64,000 nucleotides of DNA from positions 9,658,001-9,722,000 of the forward strand of contig OZ021729.1 of NCBI GenBank assembly GCA_963978545.1, written 5' to 3'. The notes beneath the pieces were generated by a model, which saw only the letters and a list, made by a program, of their open reading frames with translations, did not search any database and was not told the DNA's origin. This document shows, piece by piece, positions 24,801 to 35,572 of this stretch. Position 1 is the first letter of the stretch; each line of letters starts with the position of its first letter. This DNA is from Linyphia triangularis. Its lineage: Eukaryota > Arthropoda > Arachnida > Araneae > Linyphiidae. A program made the translations under genes and the position numbers.

Positions 24801-25620
24801 TTGAGAGAATTTTAAAAGATGAGGTGAAAATTCTAAGCTGCCAGGGATAGTGAGGCTCAGGTGTTAATTAGTGATGTATTAAAAAATTAAACCATAGTAG
24901 AGCTTTATAAATGAATACCAAATATCATCCTACTGGAAGAGAAGGAATTTTTATAATAACTATTCGTATACGAACTTGAGTGGCACTAAAGAGCATTGGT
25001 TGCAAAGATGTATTAGAGAAAGTACTTAGTGGAATGCAGTTCCATTACCTTTATATAAGTCTAAGAGGGTCACAATTCATACATATCTATTTAGCATTTT
25101 CTTATTCAGTTTTGATATTTGCTGCTAGCATCCTACTACTTTTTTATTTGACACTACAAAACTGCATCAGAGTTACTTCTGCAGTTTACATAATGATTGT
25201 GAACAATTGTAAAGCATTAAAATTTGTTTGCCATTTTGTAATGAAATTCTCTGTTGTGAATTGTGACATTTTTGAAGGTTTTTTTTTTTTTTTTTTTTTG
25301 AATTGATACAGAGGTTTAAGAAACCAAATAAAAATTGGATTCTTTTTGTAAAGCGATAGTAACAGAGTTCTGACAAAAAAGACTGGAACGCTCACTTATA
25401 TATCCCCTCCCCCCGATATAACTCAGGTTATAATTTTAAAAAGGTGTCTAGTCTTTTGGATATATATATATATTTTTTTTTCTTAGAACTTATGAAATAA
25501 CAGAAATTCAAGTTTCATTCAATAAATATATTCTTTCATATTAAAAGAGAATCACTCACGTATGGAGGGAAAAAAGAAGAATAAAACTGTTAACATCAAA
25601 TATGTTCTTTGTTTTTCCAT
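18806..25620 (-). CDS. MZB1/pERp1-like ER-resident protein, five exons, complete
   Basis: The family member in mammals (marginal zone B and B1 cell-specific protein, pERp1) is an ER lumenal saposin-like co-chaperone helping oxidative folding. Exons on the minus strand: 25620-25560, 24307-24189, 21177-21077, 20449-20345, 18968-18806; all GT-AG and in phase, 549 nt, 182 residues (family about 190). Exon 1 encodes a signal peptide (MEKQRTYLMLTVLFFFFPSI, then LA-KEG as likely cleavage). Exon 2 carries the conserved HHMKCDACKAVAYQ with a CxxC, exon 3 the helical DILEHICNKGF, exon 4 YGVKQVENINRLSGPGL, exon 5 MCHNYVGEAGELDIYNAF and the C-terminal ER-retention-type KTEL. The start is the only ATG giving a signal peptide before the conserved region. 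It is head-to-head with glutaredoxin. Introns hold SINEs and a Helitron. Confidence 0.92.
19021..19320 (+). mobile_element. tRNA-derived SINE, copy 1
   Basis: The head ggtggtcttg..acaaataacagatacaacacc is followed by a tRNA-like part with A-box-like tagtggttagtgc (19083) and B-box-like ggtttgactcc (19122). A longer body contains acatcgctacattggtgac. It lies in the last intron of the MZB1-like gene, antisense to it. Confidence 0.75.
19321..19457 (+). mobile_element. tRNA-derived SINE, copy 2 (tandem, truncated)
   Basis: It directly follows copy 1 in the same orientation. It repeats the head, the A box (tagtggttagcgtgcc) and the B box (gggttcgactcc), and stops after acatcgctacat. Its B box is closer to the tRNA consensus than that of copy 1. 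Confidence 0.75.
21643..22713 (-). mobile_element. Helitron-like element (non-autonomous)
   Basis: On the minus strand the 5' end reads TCTATAATAATAAAACAAGC preceded by A, and the 3' end reads GCATGGGTATTCAGCCTG followed by T, the usual A^T context. The interior (about 22040-22660) is a degenerate tandem repeat of roughly 140 bp around ggccaaaact..ttgaaaatttcaga. No Rep/helicase is present. The terminal CTRR is imperfect. A relative begins at 40147. It lies in an MZB1-like intron (exons 21077 and 24189). Confidence 0.65.
23219..23346. repeat. 32-bp minisatellite, about four degenerate units
   Basis: Units start at 23219, 23251, 23283 and 23315; the core is accggc(g/a)(g/a)cac.tcgaaaac.atcggg. 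It produces a spurious 93-codon frame on the minus strand. Confidence 0.65.
23510..23962 (-). mobile_element. 413-bp insert between perfect 20-bp direct repeats
   Basis: TGAATTCACGCATGAGGTTA occurs at 23510-23529 and 23943-23962. The insert (23530-23942) on the minus strand ends in an A-rich GAGAAAAAAAGG, as a LINE-mobilised retroposed sequence would, and 20 bp fits a LINE-type target duplication. Its source RNA is not recognised. Confidence 0.45.
24308..25559 (-). other. First intron of the MZB1-like gene, no other feature
   Basis: AT-rich intron with a T-tract at 25280-25298. The frames here lack domains. Confidence 0.6.
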
Positions 25621-26059
25621 TTTAATAACTTTAAGCGTCAGAAAAAAACTAAGATTTCATTTTACAATTAGAAAAACTTGTCCTGTCAATGTACGTCAAA
25701 ACAAAAACACTTCAGCACTATCGATGTTCAGCACCAGCACGGCACCGCCTCCATCTGATTAATAAAATTGTAGCAGTTAATTGATATAATTAAAAATAAG
25801 AGACAAATATGTTTAATAAATGCATATTAGATGAAAAAGACAATCATACTTTGCCTAAATAATTTGTTTGTTACATATATATGCTAATAAAAAATCAATA
25901 AAGAAAAATAATTTTGTAAAAATAAAATGGGGAAAAAATCTCCTCTAAACCAGTAAGTAAATCAGTATTGCATGTAAATAAAGCAAGTATGCAAAATTAC
26001 AATTACAAAGCATAAATTCTCACAGAGTTATATAATATTAAAAATCGTCATATTTAAAC
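25621..26059. promoter_or_regulatory. Shared intergenic region of two divergent redox genes
   Basis: 439 bp separate the start codons of the MZB1-like gene (-) and glutaredoxin (+). The part near MZB1 (25690-25760) is locally GC-richer and presumably transcribed as its 5' leader. No TATA box can be assigned with confidence. A bidirectional promoter is inferred from the geometry only. Confidence 0.55.
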
Positions 26060-29000
26060 ATGGGAGGATTTTTGTCCAGCTCTCCGAAACTTCTGTATAC
26101 TGTTGAAAATAGCATAATTAATGATTTAATTACTAAAAATTGCGTTGTTATATTTTCCAAAACGCATTGCATTTATTGTAAAAAAGTAAAAAAGGTAAGT
26201 ATTTTTTTTTTATCTGCAACGGGGAAATTTGCGAGTGTCAGTTTCTTTTTTTGAGAGTATCACCAGTTTCAGACAAGTAACAGAAAAGAAAAAAAAAAAA
26301 AGATTTCCCAAAATGGGTTGTTAATTATCGTCTAGAAATTCTTCAAAATTCCACAAAAACTAAAGAATATTTGATTTTTTTCATTGCCGATAATTCAATA
26401 GTTATTGTAAACTTTTTGCATGTTTAGAAAAAATAATGTCTAGGTAATTCTTAAAAATGTAAAAATCAACAGAAAAGTATGTATTTAAAAAAAAAAAGTC
26501 TTAACTCAAAAATTAAGAATTTCTTCTTTTTTTTTTCCTTAAGCGGAATATATCAGGAAAGTTTTCAAAATTCAGCAAAAATTAAGGTTTTCTTCAACAA
26601 AGCTAAGCTTCGCTGTAACCTTTTTCAGCTTTAATATTTTTATTTTCTGTAAACATTCCAAAAATATGACTAGCATGCAAGTGGACTCTAAATCTGCGCT
26701 TTGCAATCTCTAATTAAAAAATGAGCAAACACAGCAATGATTATGATGGATGATTTGTATTGATTGTCTAGCTATCTAGAATTAACAGGGGAAATGTTGA
26801 TGATTTTTTATACATATTTATGGAATTTCCACTTCATTTGAATTTTGATGCATCTTTTAATAATATTAAATCATCCATCAAAATCAATGATCCATTAAAT
26901 TAATACGTTGATTTTTTTTCCTTCGTGTTTTTTGGTTAGAAAATATGGTGAAAGTTCAAAATTTGAATTGGCTTCTCACTAGGACTTCCTGTTGTTGCTT
27001 GCTTTCTGATATTTCTGTTTAATTGCAGCTATTCAATGAATGTGATGTGCCTTATTTATCTATTGAGTTGGATCAGAGAGATGATGGTAGTAATCTACAA
27101 GAAGCACTTTCTGAGATGACAGGAGCTCAAACAGTAAGTATCAGTATTTAACCTGCAACTATTGAAAATCCAATGTTGTGCTTTTCCATCTTTGAGGTCT
27201 TACTCAAAATATACAAAATGGTACCATGGATATTGGATATCTGTAGTATTCATATGGCTCCACTACGCAGGAGCAGTGGTGTAGTGAGGCCTGTATGGCG
27301 TACCGCCACTTTTTTTTTTAACTAATAAATAATAACTCACAAATCTTTATGCTTGTGTGATGTAAGTTAATAACAAAAGAAATATGTAAATTAAGATTAT
27401 TTAGCTTTTTTTATGGTAAATTAAGTAAAATATTGTGAATTTGTATTTTATAATTAAAAAATCTCAGCTACAGTTCGGGTTACAGCCACTATTGGGAAGC
27501 TTGCGTACTGGTAAATTTTTTTTTAGAACTACAACCCTGCACAGGAGCGATTACTTCCGTGCTCCACCAACAAAAAGGGCAAAGGTATCATTTCGTCCCT
27601 CACTCCACTCCAAATATCTGTAAAAATTTATTTTTCCAATATAAAACATTGCATAAAAAGAACATCGTGTAATGTTCTAAGGAAAAAAAAATCTCGTAAA
27701 AATATAATTCTAATGCATGTTAACTACCGAAAAATTCCATAAAAATAGAAACTAATATGTGTCAGTTCTAAGAGTTAAAATTATATAATGTTTTTATCAC
27801 ACTTCTAATTCAGATTTTATCACTTGTAATTCCAGTTTGTTGTAAAATTAGTGTTGATGATATACAGGTGGTGTATATAATATTGTAAACAAAATCACTA
27901 ATGCAAAATAACTTTGTTGGGGACTGGCTGTATTTAATCTCTACATCCAACAAAAGTCTGAGAGAAAATGTTTGTCACATAAAAGTTTCCAATTTAGCAG
28001 TAAGTGTCTTAAACTTGGTTATGAGCCTTCTTCTGGTAATCATACACTTTAATGTTGAATAAGTCAGATTACTAATTGTGGTAATAGAATAGTTATAACT
28101 AGTATTCTGCTGTCACTAGTGGTAGAAGTAGAGAAAAAAAAGTGGGGGGAGGGGGATGGCCAAAGGTTGATGACAAGTGCAACTCTCCCCTTTCCCCACT
28201 CCATCCCCTGCAACGATAAATTTATTTTATAATTTCGTACCTTATAATAAAAATATTAAATAGTAAGGAAATGATGTATACTCCCTGTCACCAATATTAA
28301 ACAAGGGTTCAAAATGTATTGTTATTCTAATGAATATTCTACAACTTAGTTTTTCCTTTGGAAGTAAGAGATAAAGTGAAGTAATAAATCAACATTATAT
28401 ACATAACTATTTATTTAGACTTAAACAGTGCTTCTAAATGTGAAATGAAATTAAATTGATTGGGAATTCTGAAATATTTTTTTGTAAAAATAGCTGGTCT
28501 TAATATGAAACATGTATAGAAATTTAACTGAAAAGAAAATTCCTCCAAAATAAAAAGTTGGCCAAATGTAAAAGTATTTGTTAATAAAAATACTTATATC
28601 TTTATACTAAGTAGATTAATACTTTTTATAATAGTTTAGTATATATACCATAAATAGTTTTTTTTTTTCACATTTGAAAACTTTAAGTCACTTTTTCTCA
28701 ATGTCACAACATTTAGAGGTTAAGGTTATTTTTCTTTAGTAGTTTTTAGACAGATTGAGTGTTTTTAAAAGTGGGGGGACACTTGGGCATTTTCCTGAAA
28801 ATTGGGGGAGACGCGTCACCCCCCCGTCTCACACTTAGTAATCTGACATGGAGCATCAGTTACAAAACCAGAACATGTGGGTTTTGGAGAGAGCACTGTA
28901 TCAACTGTTAATTAAGCTTCTAAATAAAATGATGTACAAAAAACAAAGCTTATTGATCTAGATAGGCAGGGTACTGATGCAAATTGTAGCACAAATATCA

Positions 29001-29944
29001 CAAGCATATATGCCCCAGTTTACAATTATCTCCAGGATTTCGTATAAAACAAGGAATTTATAACAGGTCAATATATCGGTACAATTACCTCAAAGTATGT
29101 TTGTGTATGGGTTTGTTTCAGTTTATCTGCCACCTGTATTTAGGTGGGTGTTGATTGCAGGATATCTTTTTTGGTATACAATGAAAATGAACTATTATGT
29201 ATTTAATAGGTACCCCTTGTAAGAATCATTCTTAATACTTGCTTTGTTGCAATCTTCTGACCCAGTTTATTTAAAAACTGCTTTGAATTTAACCTTGAAA
29301 TTTGGAGAGTAGGTACAAAATGATCATTTAATGAAATGACATAAATTGTTTTCATTTAATGTCTGTATTATAAATGAAAATTAAAAAAAAGACTATTGCA
29401 GGTGGCGCCACTGCATAGGCATTGAGGTAGGCATTTCATTTATAATATATTAGACTTTAATAATATGTAATATATTAAAATATATAAGATGTTATTTTCA
29501 AGTTTTTAATTTATGTCATTTCATTAAGTGGTAATTTTCGTACCAACTCGCCAAATGTCAAGATTTTATACGAAATTGTTTCTAAATGAACTGGGGAAGA
29601 AAATTGTAACATAGCGAGTATAGGGAAAGATCCTTACTAGGATTTCCCCTTAAAGGACTTATTTCTTAACAGAAATTTATATTTTGAAAATGGAGCTAGA
29701 TGTAAACATTAATGACTGCAGTATAATTTATTCCTCTTTGCAAAATTTAACAATTATTTTCTATGTTGTGCATGATACTGTCCAAACTATTCCTCTTTTT
29801 GTGGCTTTAAACTTCATTAAATTTTTTCAGGTTCCAAGAGTATTCATCAATTCCGAATGCATTGGTGGGGCATCTGACACTGAAAAACTGCACAAGGAAA
29901 ATAAGCTGTTTGAAAAAATTAAAATGTGTGAAAACAGTAGCTAA
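26060..29944 (+). CDS. Glutaredoxin (Grx2-like, active site CIYC), three exons
   Basis: Glutaredoxins use glutathione to reduce disulfides and mixed disulfides. Exons: 26060-26194, 27029-27133 and 29831-29944 (TAA); all phase 0 with GT-AG sites, 117 residues. The fold is complete: VVIFSKTHCIYCKKVKK gives the redox motif C-I-Y-C at residues 37-40; TVPRVFI (exon 2/3 junction) supplies the conserved TVP with the cis-proline; and ECIGGASDTEKL supplies the GG-D glutathione-binding turn. The leader MGGFLSSSPKLL has a Gly at position 2 and could be myristoylated (inference). The motif lacks the usual proline/serine between the cysteines (CPYC/CSYC are typical). No mitochondrial leader is obvious. 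The gene runs divergently from the MZB1-like gene. A hAT MITE and a foldback MITE lie in intron 2. Confidence 0.93.
27274..27539. mobile_element. hAT-type MITE, 266 bp, 8-bp TSD
   Basis: The ends are CAGTGGTGTAGT and ACTACAACCCTG, imperfect inverted repeats of the hAT CAGNG type. The flanks CGCAGGAG (27266-27273) and CACAGGAG (27540-27547) differ at one base. It is related throughout to 56616-56934. It sits in glutaredoxin intron 2. Confidence 0.8.
27548..29214 (+). other. Glutaredoxin intron 2, no other gene
   Basis: AT-rich, with a purine/GC patch at 28140-28200 and a short ggggg/ccccc-containing patch at 28770-28830. No element ends or exons were identified. Confidence 0.5.
29215..29641. 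mobile_element. Long-inverted-repeat MITE, complete copy
   Basis: The left end CCTTGTAAGAATC pairs with the right end GATCCTTACTAGG. Arms of at least 120 bp contain cttgaaatttgg, taggtac and tgatca(t/c)ttaatgaaat, and inverted counterparts. It is the uninterrupted relative of the element at 3115-10055. Confidence 0.75.
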
Positions 29945-30419
29945 ATAATATATTAGATATATATTAGGTACTTTATAAGTATTGCTACAATTATTGACTA
30001 AGTACCTGTGTCAATAGTACTTATAATTTAGTAAAACTTTTAAGTTATTTCTAATTTATTGTTTTAACACAGTTTGTTTTCTCTGTCTAATATAATCTGT
30101 TTTAAATATATACAGAAAATTCTAGTTCTGTAAAAACATGTCTGCTTTGTTCAGCTCTGTTTTATTCATAGTATTATGTTTTATGTATTCAGAACAAAAC
30201 TTTTTAATGTATGTAGGGTAAATCTGTTTTGAACGTATATCGAACATTTAAAGTTCAAATTATATTTGGCTTTAAAATTTATATTTTACTTTAATAAGAT
30301 CAATTCTTTACTTCATTCACTCATGGAAGAATTGTTCACCTTGAAAAGTGTTAGTTAAACATTCATTTTTAAAAATATATGTCTTTAATTATAATTACCT
30401 ACATTTTTTATTGATAATC

Positions 30420-30425
30420 AATAAA
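30420..30425 (+). terminator. Candidate polyadenylation signal of glutaredoxin
   Basis: AATAAA about 475 nt after the stop, in AT-rich sequence, so chance occurrence is possible. Confidence 0.35.
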
Positions 30426-31350
30426 ATTATCATTTATTTTAAACTGTTTTAATCTCCTTAATCTTTCGTGAATTCCGTTTTTCAAAGGGCATCCCTTGCT
30501 TCTACGTTAATGGTAAATAATGGCTAATTAATAAAAAATAATACAAATATTTAATTTTTTTTTAATATTCACCATGTTATTTATGACCTAAACTATCACT
30601 ACCTCTTTATATAGAGCATGTGTTGACAGATTGTTTTCCATTTCCAAAAGATAATGGATTTATTTCTTTGTCCTGTGTCCAGATGTTTCAGAATTAAAAC
30701 AGTCTCTGTAATGAATGTTCCAGAACAACTGAGAACTGGACACTTTCCTGTCACAAACAATATTTTGTCAGGAAAGTTGCATAACTAATAGTATGAGTTA
30801 CTACAACACTAATGTGTCAGTTATTTTACACCAACTGAATTGTGTAACAATACTTAGCTAACTTATAGGTATTGTTAAAATTCCAATTCAGCTGGTACGG
30901 TGGATGAAGGCGGAGAGACGGTCAGAACACATAAAAAAAGTTTTAAAAAAAGTTATTTTACTCCGGCTGAAATTTGTTTTAGCATGTTATTTGGACTATT
31001 TTATGATGTTTTTTGGCATTCAGCTGATATTCCGAGTACGGGTTATACTTCTGCTTCTCGTTTGTTTATGTAAAAAAAAAAAAAAAAAAAAAAACACCAT
31101 GTTTTTTTTAAATTATTTTACGCCGGCTGAAAGTTCTAAACCAAAGTGTTATTTAGGTATTAATCAAAAAAATAATCTTCAGCAGGCATGGAAGTGCTGA
31201 TAAAATCTTCAACCAGGGCTCTTAACCACTTCACAGCCTATGGCGAATAAAAGTCTCCTCCCTGAGAAGTGACTGGAAATTTAGGTATTACTTGAGTGAA
31301 CATCTGACTGAATTTTTTATAGAATACAGAAAAATTTTAGTAGAAAAAAT

Positions 31351-31540
31351 AAATATATTGCTAGTTAGTAGTTATAAATATATTGCTAGTTAGTAGTTAT
31401 AAATATATTGCTAGTTAGTAGTTATAAATATATTGCTAGTTAGTAGTTATAAATATATTGCTAGTTAGTAGTTATAAATATATTGCTAGTTAGTAGTTAT
31501 AAATATATTGCTAGTTAGTAGTTATAAATATATTGCTAGT
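31351..31540. repeat. 25-bp perfect tandem repeat, 7.6 units
   Basis: The unit AAATATATTGCTAGTTAG followed by TAGTTAT starts every 25 bp from 31351 to 31526 with no mismatches, so the expansion is recent. There are no spacers. Confidence 0.95.
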
Positions 31541-31827
31541 CGATATTATATAAAAAAATTGACTTTTAATCAATTGAATTAAATTTGATAGCCAAATATG
31601 TCATAACTTACCAAATAATGAACAATCTTTTTTTGTTTGGTAATCTACGCTCTTTAATTTTCAATGAAAAAGAGACAGACGATTTCTGTGTGGAATACTT
31701 GCATCTTTAAAAGTTAGCCAAGTTGGCCATATATTGTCAGTGACGCAATATTTTTCGCCAACAAGGCCCACTTTCAAATATCTGGCACTGGAATCGTCTG
31801 TACTCCATTGAAAATTAAAGAGCGTAG

Positions 31828-31952
31828 GTGTGACGGTCTCGTGTACAAAAGACAGATACAACACCTAGGCACTAGTAATTACTTTTGCCTAGTGGTTAGC
31901 ACGCCCCATTTCGGAGCTGGGGGTCCGCGGTTCAACGCCCCGACTGTCGCTT
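31828..31952 (+). mobile_element. tRNA-derived SINE, copy 3
   Basis: It carries the same head (gtctcgtgtacaaaagacagatacaacacc) split by shared words with 19021, A-box-like tagtggttagcacgcc and B-box-like cggttcaacgcc. It is inserted in the centre of the foldback element. Confidence 0.7.
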
Positions 31953-34199
31953 CTCAGGAGACTTGTATTCCCCATAGACTATGAAGTGATGGTTGAGCTC
32001 CCTGGCTGAAGGTCTTTCCTCTTTTCCATGCCTGCATTGCCTGCTGAATACTATTTTCTTGATTAATACCTTCGTAACTAACTGGTGTAGAATTTTCAGC
32101 CGGTGTGAATAATTTTTTAAAAAAAACATGTTTTTCTACATAAACGAGAAGCTGAAATAAAACCCACCCTCGGAATATCAGCTGAATGCCTAAAAACATC
32201 ATAAAATAGTTCAAATAACATATTGAAACAAATTTCAGCAGGTGCAAAATCACTTCATTTTTTAACTTTTTTTACATTTTCTGACCACCTACACCAACCG
32301 CGGGCGTGCCAGCTGAATTGCAGTTTTGACATTACCTATCAGTTAGCTAACTCTTGTTACACAATTAAGTTCGGTGTAAAATAATTGACCCAAAAGTGGC
32401 GCTGCCTCGCGTACTATAACTTTCAACAGACCACCTTCACCGAACTTAAAAAGCTATCTTGTCTTACAAAGAACTTTTCTAAATTCTCCATGTAGGATAT
32501 GTTTGAAGCAGTGTTAGCCACTACGTGGCCCTTAGGCCGGATTTGTCCCTCGACAGATTTTTCTGCGGCACATCGCACCACAGACGATAAAAAACCAATC
32601 GAATTTCACCTTCGCGGCATAAACTTTTTTTTTTGCATAATTTTAATTTGTCCGAAATTGTATGTGTTAATTATGTAAAACAAAGTTCTTCTCTATGGGC
32701 CTGAAGACCTTCCTTTCTGTGTTTGAAGACCTGTGCCTTCCCTTTGTATATGAAGAAGCTTTCAGCAGAAGGGTTTTCATCCAAAATAAATACAGGAATA
32801 ACTTAACTGAATCTCATTTTGATAATTTATTAAGAGTGATTTTCTTAGAGAGGGGTACGCTTGTGATTATGCTAATTTTTGATTTCCCTGAAATTTTCAG
32901 GAAGTGTTCTGTATGCTATCCTGATTACAAATTTGAAAACCGCTTTAAAAAATTCCATTCCATTGTCATGTTTCAGCTGGTTTTGTAGAGGAAGGGAGGC
33001 GCGTTTTATAGCATTTTTGATGAAAAACGCTATCATTAGAATTAATTTTTGCCAAATTTTCTGCATGTGCTAAACTTTTGATTGCAAAAATGTATAATAT
33101 ACTACTAGTATTAATTGTTATCAGTGTTAATTTCTTGGCACATCACTTAAGTTTTGGTGCAGATAGCGGACAAAAATATGTCCGCTATTTTTTACTATTT
33201 TAAGAGCCAAAATTTAGCTGACTTTACATATGTGCAAACATTTGGTATTGTTGTGTGATAGTACACCACAAACATAATACTTAAGAGTAAAAAAAACTTT
33301 GCCACCTATCTGAAGTTTCCAGTCAAGTCAGTCCGAAATCTGGATTTTTTGACTTTTAGGCCTAATTTAAGGCCAAAAATCTCAAAACTTCAGAATCTCT
33401 AAAATAAGGTGATAGTGCTAACCTTTAGTGTACAAAACGCTGCCATTGTCTGTTTTTTGGCACTTCTTCTCATTTTTATTAAATAATGATTTAAATATAG
33501 TCAAAATGTTCAAAAACGGCAAAATTGATCAATGCCATTTTCCACTGAAGAAGTAAACTGCCAAATTGTGCCTAGGGCTTACTTACATTTTTTTGACTCA
33601 CAAAACCATTTAAAGGTAAGAATATGTTTTATTGCTTTGGCACCTGCTTAAAGTTAGACTATTTTTTTAAAAATATTTTATGTTCTTAATATTTGAATGG
33701 AAAAATATGGATACAGTAATCATGTTTCCACAATTATTGTGTTTCATGTATTTTTTTTATGAAATTGAATAAATAATAAGTAACTTTACAGTATCTACGA
33801 CATATTTTTATTCAAATTTCGTACCTAATATAGATAATACACACATATAAACTTTAAATGCAAACCTGAGGTACTTAAAATAATCAAAAACCATAAATTC
33901 TTTAAACGTTTTGCTCTTATTTTTAAGCTGGCTTTAATGGATCGCTCTCTGCGTAAGCAACATATGTATATACTTTGTGCTTACTTATATAAAACTTGGC
34001 CATATACGGTGCTATGTTACAATGCTTTTATTTACTTTCACAACAATTATCTAGCATAGGCATATTATTGCTGACAAACAAAGTACAATCCAAACTTTGG
34101 CATTTTGCTTTTCTCTTTTAGTTCATTTTTAAACTTTTTGTATGATACACTTACATTTTTTCCTCTTTTTTACAAAAAAAAAAAAAACGGAGCCACCCA

Positions 34200-34920
34200 A
34201 GTTACTATCAACGGACCATAGACTTCTGGTTCCATATGACTTCTGAAACATTCTCTATATCAGGTTGTTTTAACCAATCATATTGATTAGCTTCTATCTT
34301 GTGAAGAAATTTGACTTCATATTGATCCAAGTGTTTTGTATCAACTCATATTGCTTGTATTTTTTTAATGTAGCAGGTTCTTGTATAATATACACCATAA
34401 TAAGATGATATTTTAATGGGAGAATTGTATTCGCATGTTGAATTCATCATAATGTTTTGTTGAATAGCTGTCAGAGAATTCATAGTATTATGAAAATTAT
34501 TTCCTTCTGCAGCAGTTTCTAAATTCCAGTTCTCTTCATCATTATCAGATATTACTTTCATTTAAATTTCAAGACCTTCCTCTTTTGCTTCATATTCCTA
34601 TTGGACTCAGTTTCTTTTTAACTTCAAATATGTATGAAGAATTCGATTTTTTTTAGTTACTAACACAGAAATTTGGGACATCACCTGCTGTTTTGTAAAG
34701 TAGTCAAAAACACTCAACATTTTTGTTCCATTTAAATCTAAAAGTATCTTCATTGAATGTACTAAACTTTTTGAACAAACTTTTCAGCATGTTTTTTCTT
34801 TACATGAAGGCGGTCTTATTTATAGGACTTTTGCGTCAATGTCAACTACTGCTTTTCTTCCTCCATTGCCCGACATAAATAGTGGGTATTTTATAAGACT
34901 TAACCAGTGGAATTTCATAG
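34200..34920 (-). pseudogene. Decayed coding stretch inside the palindromic transposon
   Basis: Translation of the minus strand gives protein-like pieces separated by stops: KYPLFMSGNGGRKAVV near 34870, a 71-codon piece at 34561-34346 (MKVISDNDEENWNLETAAEG), then LDQYEVKFLHK with QYDWLKQPDIENV near 34270-34330. The last piece resembles the F-x-W-P-type segment seen in many transposon-encoded proteins. I infer a dead transposon gene; the family is not identified. Confidence 0.35.
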
Positions 34921-35242
34921 CTCTCTTGTTTGTTAGAGGTTAATGATTATGTTACATTAGTTGCTTTGGTCTTCATTTTTTTACATAATGTGTTTTGGCT
35001 TTGTCCTTTGGACTTTGTTACTGCTAGTACAGTTGTGTGTTGTTCATCCACTACATGATTAATATCTAAGTCCTTGATTGAGGTAAACGTTGCTGTACAT
35101 TCTACTCAGGGCTAAACACTACTAATCTTTGTTTCCTAGGTTGCTTCTTTTGAGGAGGCATCCCTTTAAAAAAATTTCAGAAAACGGTTGTATGATTTAA
35201 ATTTGTGCTTGACATCTTCTATCTTTATGTCAGTTTTCAGTC

Positions 35243-35572
35243 AGCACGAGCCTCTAGTTACAATGGACGTTAACAGCCTTGTAATTGGCTCTAATCCCCT
35301 CCGCTCTGCTTAGCGATGGTGGATGCCAAGCTTAAAAGTAATTGCAAAGCGACCATAAGGCTTGGCGTCCACTATCGCTAAGCAGAGCAGATCAGAACGG
35401 AGTGGATTAGAGCCAATTACAAGGCTGCCAATGTCTACTTTAGCACGAGCCTCGAGCTACAATGGACGTTGACAGCCTTGTAATTGGCTCTAATCCGCTC
35501 TGATCTGCTCTGCTCTGCTTAGTGATTGTGGACGCCAAGCTTTAGCGATAGTGGACGCCAAGCTTTACTGTG
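35243..35572. repeat. Compound palindromic repeat (direct plus inverted copies)
   Basis: agcacgagcctc.ag.tacaatggacg with cagccttgtaattggctcta occurs at 35243 and again directly at 35442. An inverted copy (tagagccaattacaaggctg) lies at 35405-35435, with gc-skewed aagcagagcag and ggacgccaagctt words repeated. It is CpG/GC-richer than the surroundings. Confidence 0.7.

Larger units (their letters stand above)
30814..32400. mobile_element. Foldback element, ~440-bp inverted arms
   Basis: The left arm 30814-31265 (gtcagttattttacacc..gtgtaacaa..agctaact.ataggta..caattcagctgg) is inverted at 31945-32400. Imperfections and an A-tract (31071-31094) mark its age. The centre holds a 25-bp tandem array, a fragment of the 12313 MITE family and a SINE, so it has been a landing site for later insertions. 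Confidence 0.75.

Noticed and set aside
31351..31540. CRISPR-like regular repeats
   Set aside because: Units are directly adjacent with no spacers, and the sequence is eukaryotic; it is a minisatellite.
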